Shown here piece after piece: positions 46,698 to 56,149 of a stretch of 64,000 bases of DNA. The stretch covers positions 438,491,230-438,555,229 of the forward strand of contig NC_081407.1 of assembly GCF_030272615.1 (NCBI RefSeq). The letters run 5' to 3'. The stretch comes from Cryptomeria japonica. Lineage: Eukaryota; Streptophyta; Pinopsida; Cupressales; Cupressaceae. The notes beneath the pieces are model-generated. The model made no database searches. It was not told where the DNA came from and saw only the letters and a list, made by a program, of their open reading frames with translations. A program made the position numbers and the translations under genes. Position 1 is the stretch's first letter. Each line of letters starts with the position of its first letter.

Positions 46698-49600
46698 CTA
46701 GGATAAAGAATTTTCCCATGATTCTAGTATGTTAGCAGTATACTCAAATGTAGACACCAACTGGGAATGAAATTCTTCCATTGAGTCTAGTGTACAGGTT
46801 TCAAGAGTAGCAAGAATAGCTTCTGCATTGGAGTAGGCTCTCTAAAGAATGTCAACCTGTGAGTTGAGCTAACTCTTGAGCTCTGTTAGAGATCGGAATC
46901 TCTTAGCCTTCTCATTATCATTCCTGACCAATCTGTCATGCAAATCATCTACAGATCGGTTAAAGGCATGAATGGAGTCCTGGAGTGGGACATATGCCTT
47001 GCATAACCTTTCCATTTCCTACTCGATTTCAACTTAACTTTTAGAAATGTCAGAATAAAAGAAAGCAATTGGAGGTAGAGGCAAGATACTTTCCTCCAGA
47101 TTCAATATCTTTCTTCAACAGAATTCTATTATTAGATAAAGCCATTTTGCCACTTTCAATGTTCTTTGCCAATTTATCTCCATATTTCTTCTTGTGTCTC
47201 TTCTTAGTAGACATTTGTGAAACATCTTCAAGTGACTTGATTTGATCAAATGCATCTACAACTAACTGACCAAGTTTGCTAATGGGAGTAGGAAGATGTG
47301 CAATAGTTGTTTCCGATAGTAAACCAGACAAAATTTCTACTGCTTTCTGGATTGTCTCTGCTTCAATCCTTTGCTCTTTCAGTCTCTTCTTGTGTGCTCG
47401 AGATTGCATAACATTAGCAATCTTCATCATTTCAGACACGCTCAAAGTGTTCATGTCAATGGGTCCTGAAAGACTTAAAGAATCATCATCATCATCTTCA
47501 AGTAGCTTCTGCTTCACCAGTTCAGGGGGTACACTTTTAATGATAGCTCTTTTTGTGTTCTTCTTTGTTGTTTCTTCAGTTAACTGAGTGACAAATTCCT
47601 CAGTAGACTCCTTTTGAGTATTTTTAATGACCAGTGGAGATTGGGGTTTCTCTAGTTGTTCTATTGTCGGTTCATTATCCACTGTTAGTTGAATACCCGG
47701 TTGTTCAACTAATGAAACTTGTATTTCAGTAATTGTAGGAGGCTCCATATTTGGTGCAGTGATGTCTCCAAATAGGTCTACTGTATTCGGATCATCTTCA
47801 TCAACAAGAATAATGGAATCATCCTTCTTCTTGATTGGATAGACTACGTCAGCTTGAACAATTTCCTCTTCATCCATTTCTGGTCGAGGAACATCATCTA
47901 TAGTATCATCCTTATTGTTAGAGTGGATGACTTCTTCCCTCTTTTTTATTACACAAGCTAGTTGATGTGTCTCAGTCTCAACAACTACCCTTTTTGCATT
48001 AAGAAACTTTATTCTTCTCATTTTAAAATCAAAATATACTTTGTATTGCTCAACTAAAGCACTAATTCCATCTGATGATAAGTTGGGAAAATATTGTACA
48101 AATATTTCATCAATGATCTTCTTCTCCAATTGAACTGCTTCCTCCCATTTATCTAACACAATATTATACAAAGAGATTGAAATATATTTTTCCAAGTCAT
48201 GCGGAAATCTATTGTAATGACCCAAATAAGTTATTACCTATTGGATTACTTGTTTCTGCTCATCTTCAGTGAAAGAATAAAAATATTCTTTGACATTATC
48301 AAACCTATTTCTTCCTAATGTCTTCATTGTTCTCTCAAAAACTATGTCAGGTTTGTAGGTAGCAATATCTATAGGTGTAGTTTCCTTTGGCACTACCTTT
48401 GCCTTCTTGGGTGTTCTCCTGGTTGCTTTTTCCTTCTTTGGTTCTTCTTCAGAATCTGTACCCTCAGACTCTGGTTGCAAAATCAATTTCTGATTTCTGT
48501 TCTTTGGTGCATTCTCCTTCTTTACATATACTTTAGGTGTTGGTTCCTTCTTGGTTAGGACACTCCTAGTCACCCTTGTGGTCTTTTTCATAGGAGATTT
48601 TTCATCAGACTTCTTTCCCTTTCCTTTCACTTTGGCTACAGGTGCAGTACCAGTTTTAGTTGGTGCAACTTGGACTGCCACAATGTCCAATTTTGCCTTC
48701 TGTTTATCTTTAGGCAATGCTAACAGAGTATTAGCATAGCCGACCAGTAAATCATGATTAACCTCATAGCTCATATCTTCCATCTCTTCCTCTCTAGGCT
48801 CAATTGCTTGCATCAAGCAAAAGTTAGTGGTAATAGTGAAGACTATGTCTTTTGCAAAGTATTTTACCGCATCATCTGGTAGCCTCATTCTCATGCTCAT
48901 CATTTTCTTGAATTCATTAAAATACTTGTTCAAGGCAGCTGAAAAAGTATTCTTCACAACCTTAATGTTGTTCTTGATTTGTGCATTGACCAGTTGTTCT
49001 TTGGACCATTCAATATCTCCAATACCCAGTAGGAAGTTCTGAAAATAGAAAAATAACCCGGCTAATAGCTGACCATATTTGAACTTTTGTGTGTTGTCCT
49101 TCTTAATGGATTACAAATTTTGAAATAATTGTGATCAGATGGCTTCACAGATATCATAATCTACATTATCAACAATCATTCTATGTGTTGTGTGAATTGT
49201 TGCAGATGGAGCACTGTTAATTCTACTGGAGTAAAATACCTGGTAGCCTATCACCATTGCTACAAGTTTCACTACAGGGTCTCTAATATTGTTGATAGAA
49301 AAAGCATACTTATCAGATGTAGAACCGGTTAACTTGAAGACAGTATCCTTTGAAATTCTTCTTAACACAGGAATTTCATCGGTTGAGAAATAACCTATTA
49401 CAGCCCTAATAGCTTCCTTGGTTATTGTGTGAGTCCTCTCCAAATACATATTCTCTCCGTGGACTCGACTCAAAATGATTCTTATGTGTTCTTCCTCAAA
49501 ATACTCAAGAAAATAGGCAGCATTATGAAAACCTTTTTCAAAAACCCTAGCATATTTTGTTTCGATCTTTTCGCTCTTATCACAGAGTGATTTCAGCTGA

Positions 49601-49788
49601 GTATAGATGTGTAGAGTTCCTAAATCTTCTATCTTGCAATCTATATAGCTGGACAAGTCACCTTTAACCACAACACTGCTTGGGACTTGCGGCAATGCAT
49701 TATAAGACATAATTTCATCTGCCTTTAGAGCTTCATCAGGCTCAGCAGTGATCATCAACCTTTATACAGACTTAGAAGTAGACGCCAT
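46698..49788 (-). pseudogene. Element E ORF2, large protein of unknown function
   Basis: From ATG at 49788 (MASTSKSV-stop) one frame runs to about 47050 (some 912 codons) with only four in-frame stops (near 49763, 49133, 49100 and 48236) and no frameshift. It then shifts once and continues to about 46698 (LNSQVDIL, EEFHSQLVSTFEYTANILE). The N-terminal 220 residues hold VHGENMYLERTHTITKEAIR, reminiscent of uncharacterised plant transposon-associated domains (weak). The middle is highly basic (KKTTRVTRSVLTKKEPTPK); then an acidic linker (DDDDDSLSLSG) and a helical tail. The region around 48240-48010 matches H at 3-330. It may be an accessory nucleic-acid-binding protein, but that is a guess from charge. 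Confidence 0.72.
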
Positions 49789-50235
49789 TCTAGTTAAGCA
49801 AGTTTCAAGGCGGTATACAAAGAAATACCTTGTATCTTGCATGTCACTTCATTTCCAGTTCAAATGCCCAAATGCACACTCATTCGCCTCTCTGCAACTT
49901 TCAATTCAACTTGATTTCTCTAAACACGATACAATTTCCCAATTGACAACAAGACAATCTTGTTCTGCTCTACAATCACTTCAAATTTCTTTTTTGAAAG
50001 AGTTAGGGTAAAAAAGATAGAGTAAAACTTGCTTTTATCCCTTTTTACCAACTATAATAAATGCTCGCACTTTAGGTTACAAACCCTAATTTTACTGCTT
50101 AAGTGAAATACCGGTTGATAACACGTCAACAAAAAGTCACCAAAAATTCATAATTCAAAAATTCTTTTTTTCTCATTTTACAAGGGGTCCGGAGATGTTT
50201 TACCGTTAAGCTCCCCTTAGCCATGTTAGACAGGC
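49789..50235 (-). other. Spacer between ORF2 and gag of element E
   Basis: AT-rich with no motif seen. It could hold the leader or an internal promoter for ORF2, but nothing in the bases shows it. Confidence 0.4.
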
Positions 50236-51523
50236 TTAAGTCACCGATGTTGGATTCTCTTCACTGGGTGAAGGAACAGTTTCTTCTCCAAGCGAGTCAT
50301 CACCTTTCTTTTTCCAAGTCTGATTCATATCTTCGCTAGTTTCCTCAACATCAACTTTCTGCTTGCCTTTCTGATCCTTGAAAGAGTTGATTGGTTTACT
50401 ATTTCTTAATCTGCAAAATTTTGCTAAGTGCCCCAGTTTGTTGCAGTGGTAGCAGACCATACCAGATGATTTGCAGGGTCCTACATTTCCTCTTCATGTT
50501 CTTCTTCTACAGTTCATATCCACATGACCAAAGTTATTACAAAAGGTGCAAACAACATTTTTTACCTTCTCCATTTCAAATAGACTAAACCGGTTTCCAT
50601 AGGATCTTTGCCAGTTCTAGTTTACCCAGTTATCAAAGTTCCTTATCCGGTCACCATTTGGTCTAGGATGCATGTGTGCTATAGGATTGTTTGATCCATA
50701 TCTGCACTCAACATGTTTATGCCCATACATTCCACATGTGTAGCAGTGACCTTCAAACTTTCTAGACACATACCTAGCATTAGTATTGTAATTTGCATTT
50801 CTGTTAGGTTTGTCTCTACAGACATTTCCAGTATGACCAGGCTTATGACAAACAAAGCAGACAAGTTTAAAAACCTTCTTACCAGTAGTCTTATTGACTT
50901 TAGGAGCAGTTTTGTTCTTTGGAAAGTTGTTCTTTGTACCAGAGGATTCACCTTTTTCAGTTGTATGAAAATCAAGTCCAGAGATATCACCCTTCATTCT
51001 TTGTGATTGAATTTGTTCTTCTAGCATGGTAGAACTTTTGATGAACTTCTCCAATTTCTCATTGGATTCAGTAAGCTTTTTGACAAGATATTCATTATGC
51101 TTCGACAGGTTCTCTTTCAGAGACGATGCCAACTCAAGGTCTAGCTTTAGGTTCTCCTTTTCTTCTGTTTCAGCAATCAAGTCCTCATGCATAGTGTCTT
51201 TTTCCCATTTGATCTTTATGATCTCTTACCTTGATAAGATCTTCAGCAACTCTTTTGGCTTCTAGTTCCTGACTCATGCGGATAGTGAGACCTTCTAGCT
51301 CTCTCCTTAGATTCAGTTTCTCACCATTCACCTTATCAACTTCATCAACTAAAGCTTCAATATTGGCTTCATCTGAAGAACTATTATCAGATATTTCTAA
51401 CAGTTTTTCAGATAGCTCTCTCCTTTTGACTTGAGAGACTTTCAGTTTGCCCCTAAGGGATTCAATTTCATTTCTGCTAGCTTCCAGCTCTCTAACCATC
51501 TCGAAGTAGCTTTTGTCCCACAT
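50236..51523 (-). pseudogene. Element E gag with coiled coil and four CCHC zinc knuckles
   Basis: Likely start ATG at 51523 (MWDKSYFEMVRELEASRN). A long Glu/Lys/Leu coiled coil fills 51523-51000, with a frameshift near 51190. Then four canonical C-x2-C-x4-H-x4-C knuckles: CFVCHKPGHTGNVC (about 50845), CYTCGMYGHKHVEC (about 50725), CTFCNNFGHVDMNC (about 50535) and CYHCNKLGHLAKFC (about 50435). Stops at 50617 and near 50495 separate them. It ends NPTSVT-stop at 50236. All zinc ligands are kept in all four despite the broken frame. Four knuckles is more than the one or two usual in copia gag. Confidence 0.82.
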
Positions 51524-51571
51524 GATAGTTTCAAGACTCCCTTCTAAGCGGTTAGGCTTCAAAGAAGTTAG

Positions 51572-51583
51572 GCTCTGATACCA
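51572..51583 (-). other. Primer binding site of element E
   Basis: Minus strand TGGTATCAGAGC, two bases inside the 5' LTR; initiator-Met type. Confidence 0.93.
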
Positions 51584-51585
51584 AT

Positions 51586-52711
51586 TGATGGACTTGAAAA
51601 TCACTGAGAGGGGGGGGTGAATCAGTGATACCAAAACAATCACTACTTCAAACACTAACTGGTAGATGAACTTAACCAAGCATTTAAACAAAATGCATGC
51701 TATCCAAAATGAAATAATAGCATCCACATAAAGTAGAACATCCACCATAACACAAGTGTTTATACATGGAAAACCCAAATAGGTAAAAACCACGGTGAGA
51801 TGGAACTCATAAGTTAACTATCTGCAGTAATAGATAACTGGCTGGTTAAGGTCTTACTAAGTGCTCTGCTAGGAGCGAATCTTGTTACAGATCCCAAGCT
51901 TGATTAGAAGCTTATACCCTATTAAGAATACTACCCTGTTAGGAGTAACCTCGCTGGAGGATTTGAGAATCCAAACTAATGGATCATCTTGTTAGAGGAT
52001 TTGTACAATGAAGCTTGTTAGAGCTTACCCGGTTAGGGGATTTGATTCTGTTGTAATGATTAGAAAACAACAAGAATGGTTTGATCTATTCTGAGTAGCA
52101 CAATGTTTACTTGATCAGATCATTCTAAGTACATTCAACACTGCTCTTCATCTTAACACTTATTGCTCTTCAACAAAAGATTTCACACTTTATGCATATC
52201 AGTATTCGCATAATCTCCTCTTCTATATCAATTATCAGTTTCAAATGATTCACTAAGATGTCTTTAAATAGACATACAAATCTTATGTCGGCCATAGGAA
52301 ATCAAAACACAATTTCCTAGGTGCAGTGTATCTAGACAAGTAAACATAACTCATCACAAAAATGACCACCAAGAAAACGGTGTTGGTAACTCATCACAAA
52401 AATAGATACCGGTTAGGACAGTCAATATCGGTTGGAACAAAACATGTGAACCGTTGTCCTGGAATCTCCCGCTTGATCTCCATCTTCATCTTCATCTTCA
52501 TTTTGATGTGGACTTAGTGTAGCCATAGGTTATATCTTATGCACATACCAGTTGACATAGAGTACCAGTTAGAGATGAACCTTAAACATAACGGTTGTTA
52601 GTGTAAACCAATGAAGTTACACCGGTAGTCAATGTAATCATATGTGTGTGTGAGAGTGTTTCATCAATGATAACAAGTGATGAATACATTACAATCATCA
52701 TCAAGCCAACA
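51586..52711 (-). repeat. 5' LTR of element E (1126 bp)
   Basis: Matches 45260-46371 throughout with scattered substitutions and a few short indels, including an extra AAAGTAGAACATCCACCAT-like stretch near 51730. Followed by the TAATA duplication. Confidence 0.95.
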
Positions 52712-53276
52712 TAATAATCATGTAGGATGTATGTTTGCGATCTTTGAAAGTGTGTATGATTGAGTTGTGTGTGTGAACAAGTGATTTCATCTTTCGAAAG
52801 TAAAGAAGAGAAGAGAAGTGTTGCAGAGCAGATTGCGTGCTTAACTGAAATTGTACTTAGGCATATACAGATGCTATCTTTGCAATTCATGTAATCCTGA
52901 TTGTTGTCCGAATGTTTTTGTAAGTTAGTGAGACTTCATGTAAGGTAGTGAACCTTCCCTTAAGGTTGTAGCCTTTCTAGCTTTCTTGATTTAGTAGTGA
53001 GCTTTGGGCAGTGAGCTTGAATGCGTGTGCATTCCCCATTGTAATATTTCATTCATTCCTAATAGGGTATTATCTCATTGTGGATAGGTTCCCATTGTGG
53101 TTTTTCCCTTAACTGGGTTTTCCACATCAAAAATCTTTGTGTTATGTGTGATATTGATGTGGTGTTGCTTCATGTTTTAATTGTTAATTATCATATATGA
53201 TTTGTGGTATAAGTTGCAAAAAAAATTTGTGCAAATTGATTCATCCCCCCTCTCAGTTTGTTGTTAGTTGCCAACA
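52712..53276 (+). repeat. Solo LTR D, part 3
   Basis: Right end of D. It has the copia-LTR end features: GTGGATAGGTTCCCATTGTGG at about 53080, a C-run near 53244, TCTCAGTTTG and the end TTGCCAACA at 53276. The three parts sum to about 1.37 kb, and neither primer site nor coding region belongs to it, so it is a solo LTR. After its end the PDS5-like frame resumes. Confidence 0.75.
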
Positions 53277-53772
53277 ATCGGGTCACGCAATCCCAATTCT
53301 ATCAAAAGGTTACTCAATCTGTATTTTGCAAAATTATTCAATATAACAGCCCTTTGTGAATAAATAATATTGTTGATGCCATCAAGATCTTATAAACTAT
53401 TCATAATTGGATACGATACCTCCTTCATTGTACCCTCATCATAAGGAACTTGAGGTGCCAAAATCCTCATGATCTCACTTAAGCATGAAGTAACCATCAG
53501 TCTAATCCCATCAACTGAATGCCTCATCAAACTATGTTGCCTTAAGGAAGTCACAACCGGGACAAGAGCTAGTTGTAACAAATTTGAAGGTGGTCGCTCC
53601 ACTATGCTCAAGCCTCTATCTAATTCACTTAATATTTTGAAAACTACATATTTTGTTTGATGTAGATTAAGCTTTCTACTTGCCTCTTGTAGAACTTCCA
53701 CTAACCAATGTCTCTCCTTTGAGCCCATATGTAGATCTTTTTTTTTTTTCCAACAGGATGGCAGGATCTTTA
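53277..53772 (-). pseudogene. PDS5: PDS5-like cohesin cofactor fragment, first half
   Basis: Starts right after the primer site of element G; possible Met at 53728 (MGSKERHWLVEVLQEASRKL). The stretch LQEASRKL, ERPPSNLLQLAL, MRHSVDGIRLMVTSCLSEI and LAPQVPYDEGTMKE follows the conserved N-terminus of plant PDS5 proteins, in which R/I-x-APDAPYDDDQMKE-like blocks are a hallmark. One stop at 53390-53392, then the same frame continues (YSQRAVILNNFAKYR, LIELGLRDP) to the edge of solo LTR D; the rest is at 29565-30246. PDS5 holds cohesin on or off chromosomes in the nucleus. This copy is a broken passenger. Confidence 0.78.
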
Positions 53773-53784
53773 GCTTTGATACCA
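53773..53784 (-). other. Primer binding site of element G
   Basis: Minus strand TGGTATCAAAGC, one base from the Met-type site, one base inside the LTR. It shows that the PDS5-like DNA lies inside a retroelement and not next to one. Confidence 0.88.
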
Positions 53785-53785
53785 C

Positions 53786-55427
53786 TGTAATGGTCCCTAT
53801 CCTTTCTGCACTTTAAATCTCAGTTTGTGTGGTTTGGCATTTTCGTCAAACACTTGGCATGCATTAAACATTAGGACTGTTTTCTAAGTTTTTTTTTTTG
53901 TTTTTTTGTTTTTGCTGATTGAAACTTTCAAATTTGCATTAAAAATTTATGTTTAACATAGGCATGATACTTGCAACATATCATAGAAAATTAAAGGCTG
54001 ATAACACATAAAGTTTAAAAACCTAATAGAGCTTGTTCAAGTATTACAAATCGAATATCAATGAACAATTTTTTTTTCTGAAATTTGACTAATTTAATTA
54101 GCAAACCTGGAATAGTCTCCCACCATGAAGAATAACACTTAGAAAATCAAACCAGCTCCAACTAGGCATCCAAGATGTCAAGTGCAAATTCTAGAAATGA
54201 TATTTCTCTAAAAATTCCAAATCCTCAGTGGCCAAGCTGGAATGTAACTTTTCCAGTCAATATAACAACAACTATGTGTTGGAAAGCCCAAGGTATTGCT
54301 CTAGTATAATGGACTGGTATGACTGGAGTGTGCAGTAGATAATATAAGTGAAGAAACCCTACCGATTCTCTCCAAATCTCTACGCCCAACTTGCCACTAT
54401 GTTCAGCACATGAAAATCTACCTTTGCAGGTCTGTACATCTCAACCAAGAGGTTGTGCAACCCATGAGTGATGAGTACGACCAGCTATAAGGAGTGTGCA
54501 ACAACAAACGCACTTGGAAACCAAACCTCAATACACAAATCAAATCTTCCAGTCAATGCAACAATGAAACTTCAATGCAAAACTTTTGATTTTACCTTAT
54601 TGCTTCAATCAAATTCCTAGATTGTGTCTCCCAATAGTGTAGGAATTGCTAGAAAAGAGAAATTTCGTCCTCCAAGCCCTACAATCAGATTCTCCAGCAA
54701 AAATCCAATGGAATAGAAATATAAATCAACCAAGCATGCTCAAGAATGAGCTCTTCAATTCATTTTATAACTTCATCTTGGAAGTTGCCCATCCACCTTG
54801 CCAATGTGGGATAAATAACATTTCCTTTATTTTATTTCCCTTTTTAAGTCACCCACTTAAGAGACTCTTTAGAAAATTTAAAGAAACAATAACTTATCTC
54901 TCCCAAGTACCCCTTTATAAAATCACTTTATAAATTAAACTTCTTTTTTAGCTCCAAAAATGGTCTCTTCATTAAAATAATGAAAATTTGATATTGAAGG
55001 TCCCTATTTTGTGCTTCAAAGATTTAAAACTCCTTCCCCCGGTTTCGATGAGCTAAGGTGCATTTTAAATATTTTAATTTGTTTTTGCAACCTTAGTAAA
55101 ATACTTAAAAATAAACTATATTACACCAATTTGACAAAAAAAAATTGAAAAGCATCGAAATCGAAATCTGATCGTACTAAAGTGACCCTAATGAAGAATA
55201 ATGACAAATGGAGCCAATCGAGTGACTTACTATAAATAGATGCTCCCTCCAAGAATCTTGGAGCCCAAACCGAAAGCTGGAAATAACATTTTGAAAGCGT
55301 CATATGACTCCTCTAAACCAACTAAGGTCATTGGTAACACCAAATTACCCCCTTGAACATGCTGACACAACCCAGAAAGACAACAACAACTGCACGGCTA
55401 GAGAAAATTAAAAATGGGGACATAATA
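53786..55427 (-). repeat. 5' LTR of element G (1642 bp)
   Basis: Uninterrupted copy, TGTAATGGTCCCTATCC to GGGGACATAATA (end mutated from ATTACA), followed by GAAGT (55428-55432). It provides the undisturbed sequence against which the copia A insertion in the other LTR was read. Confidence 0.93.
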
Positions 55428-55889
55428 GAAGTGGACCACACCACATCACATCATCGATCAAAACAACACGTTATCCATATGTCACAAATGTCGGACCAAA
55501 AACAAAATTATTCAAGGTCAATTGGACCTAGAATGAACATATCAACAACCACGACTCCAAAGCTCATTGTCACATTCCAAATCACAATATCAAAGGTGAA
55601 CACATGAATAACATAAATCTAAAATTTCATCATTAAAATAAAAAATGAGAAGAAACCTGGAGCTCTACAAACTTTTCCAGAAAACATCATCATTATTTCC
55701 TAGACTTTTGGACCTCCAAAACACAAGAATAACATCTCAAAGTAATATCCAATGACATACCAAAACATCTTGAACATATTTGTATTATATAAAAAATGCG
55801 AAGCACAATCCATTCATAGAATCACAGAATCAGTACGTTGACATCAATGACAACCATACTAATATACCATCAACTTCACATTTGCAACA
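55428..55889 (-). repeat. 3' LTR of F, right part
   Basis: Begins with the right GAAGT duplication of G and matches 61541 onward in the 5' LTR of F. Ends TTTGCAACA next to the polypurine tract (minus CAAAGGAGTAGAT, 55890-55902). The 5' LTR lacks about 250 bases present here. Confidence 0.85.
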
Positions 55890-56149
55890 ATCTACTCCTT
55901 TGTCATTGATGGCAACATTCATTAATGACAAACTCAAATCTCATCTTTCAAATTTCTCCCCTTTAGAAAAATGACTATATCTCTCCCCCTTTGACATCAA
56001 AGAAAAAGGTAAGCAACATCTCAGTACAAGTAACCATCTTCAAATTCCACATAGCTCCCCCTAAGAGGAAGCCCCAAAACATTAGCCTAGACCAAAATAT
56101 GCTTGAAGTTCCCTGGACTAATGCACTGCCAATATGCACTAGTTCAAAC
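55890..56149 (-). other. 3' spacer of copia F with polypurine tract
   Basis: Non-coding linker between the end of pol and the 3' LTR. It has CTCCCCCTTTGACATCAAAG near 55983 (a GGGGGAG block on the minus strand) and the LTR-proximal purine tract at 55890-55902. Confidence 0.65.

Larger units (their letters stand above)
45260..52711 (-). mobile_element. Element E: complete non-autonomous LTR element with gag and a large ORF2
   Basis: 7452 bp, flanked by perfect TAATA at 45255-45259 and 52712-52716. LTRs 45260-46371 (1112 bp) and 51586-52711 (1126 bp), Met-type primer site at 51572-51583, polypurine tract at 46372-46384. The internal region encodes a coiled-coil gag with four CCHC knuckles and, downstream, a frame of about 1000 codons of unknown type. 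No protease, integrase, RT or RNase H is present. It resembles the gag-only (TR-GAG) class of plant elements, with an extra ORF shared with element H. Confidence 0.93.
18812..55427 (-). mobile_element. Element G: LTR retrotransposon carrying a PDS5-like gene fragment
   Basis: Bounded by GAAGT at 18807-18811 and 55428-55432. The left LTR (18812-19809 plus 26224-26881) is split by copia A; the right LTR is 53786-55427. Both begin TGTAATGGTCCC; the left ends GGGGACATTACA. A primer site (53773-53784) and a polypurine tract (26882-26900) give minus orientation. The internal region without insertions is about 3.9 kb and shows no gag, protease, RT or integrase; it opens with PDS5-like coding sequence. 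It resembles LARD-type non-autonomous elements that have picked up a host transcript. Confidence 0.88.

Noticed and set aside
47276-47587. Plus-strand ORF with Ser- and Phe-rich tract
   Set aside because: Antisense shadow of ORF2 of element E (reverse of its Asp/Lys-rich region).
51572-51583. tRNA gene fragments at the TGGTATCAGAGC sites
   Set aside because: Only 12 bases, each directly next to an LTR; these are primer binding sites, and no cloverleaf is present.
29565-53785. A native PDS5 gene with a giant TE-filled intron
   Set aside because: The two coding segments lie inside LTRs with a primer site, a polypurine tract and GAAGT duplications; the joint falls within a helix, in frame, and is explained by a solo LTR. 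No splice sites are needed or seen.
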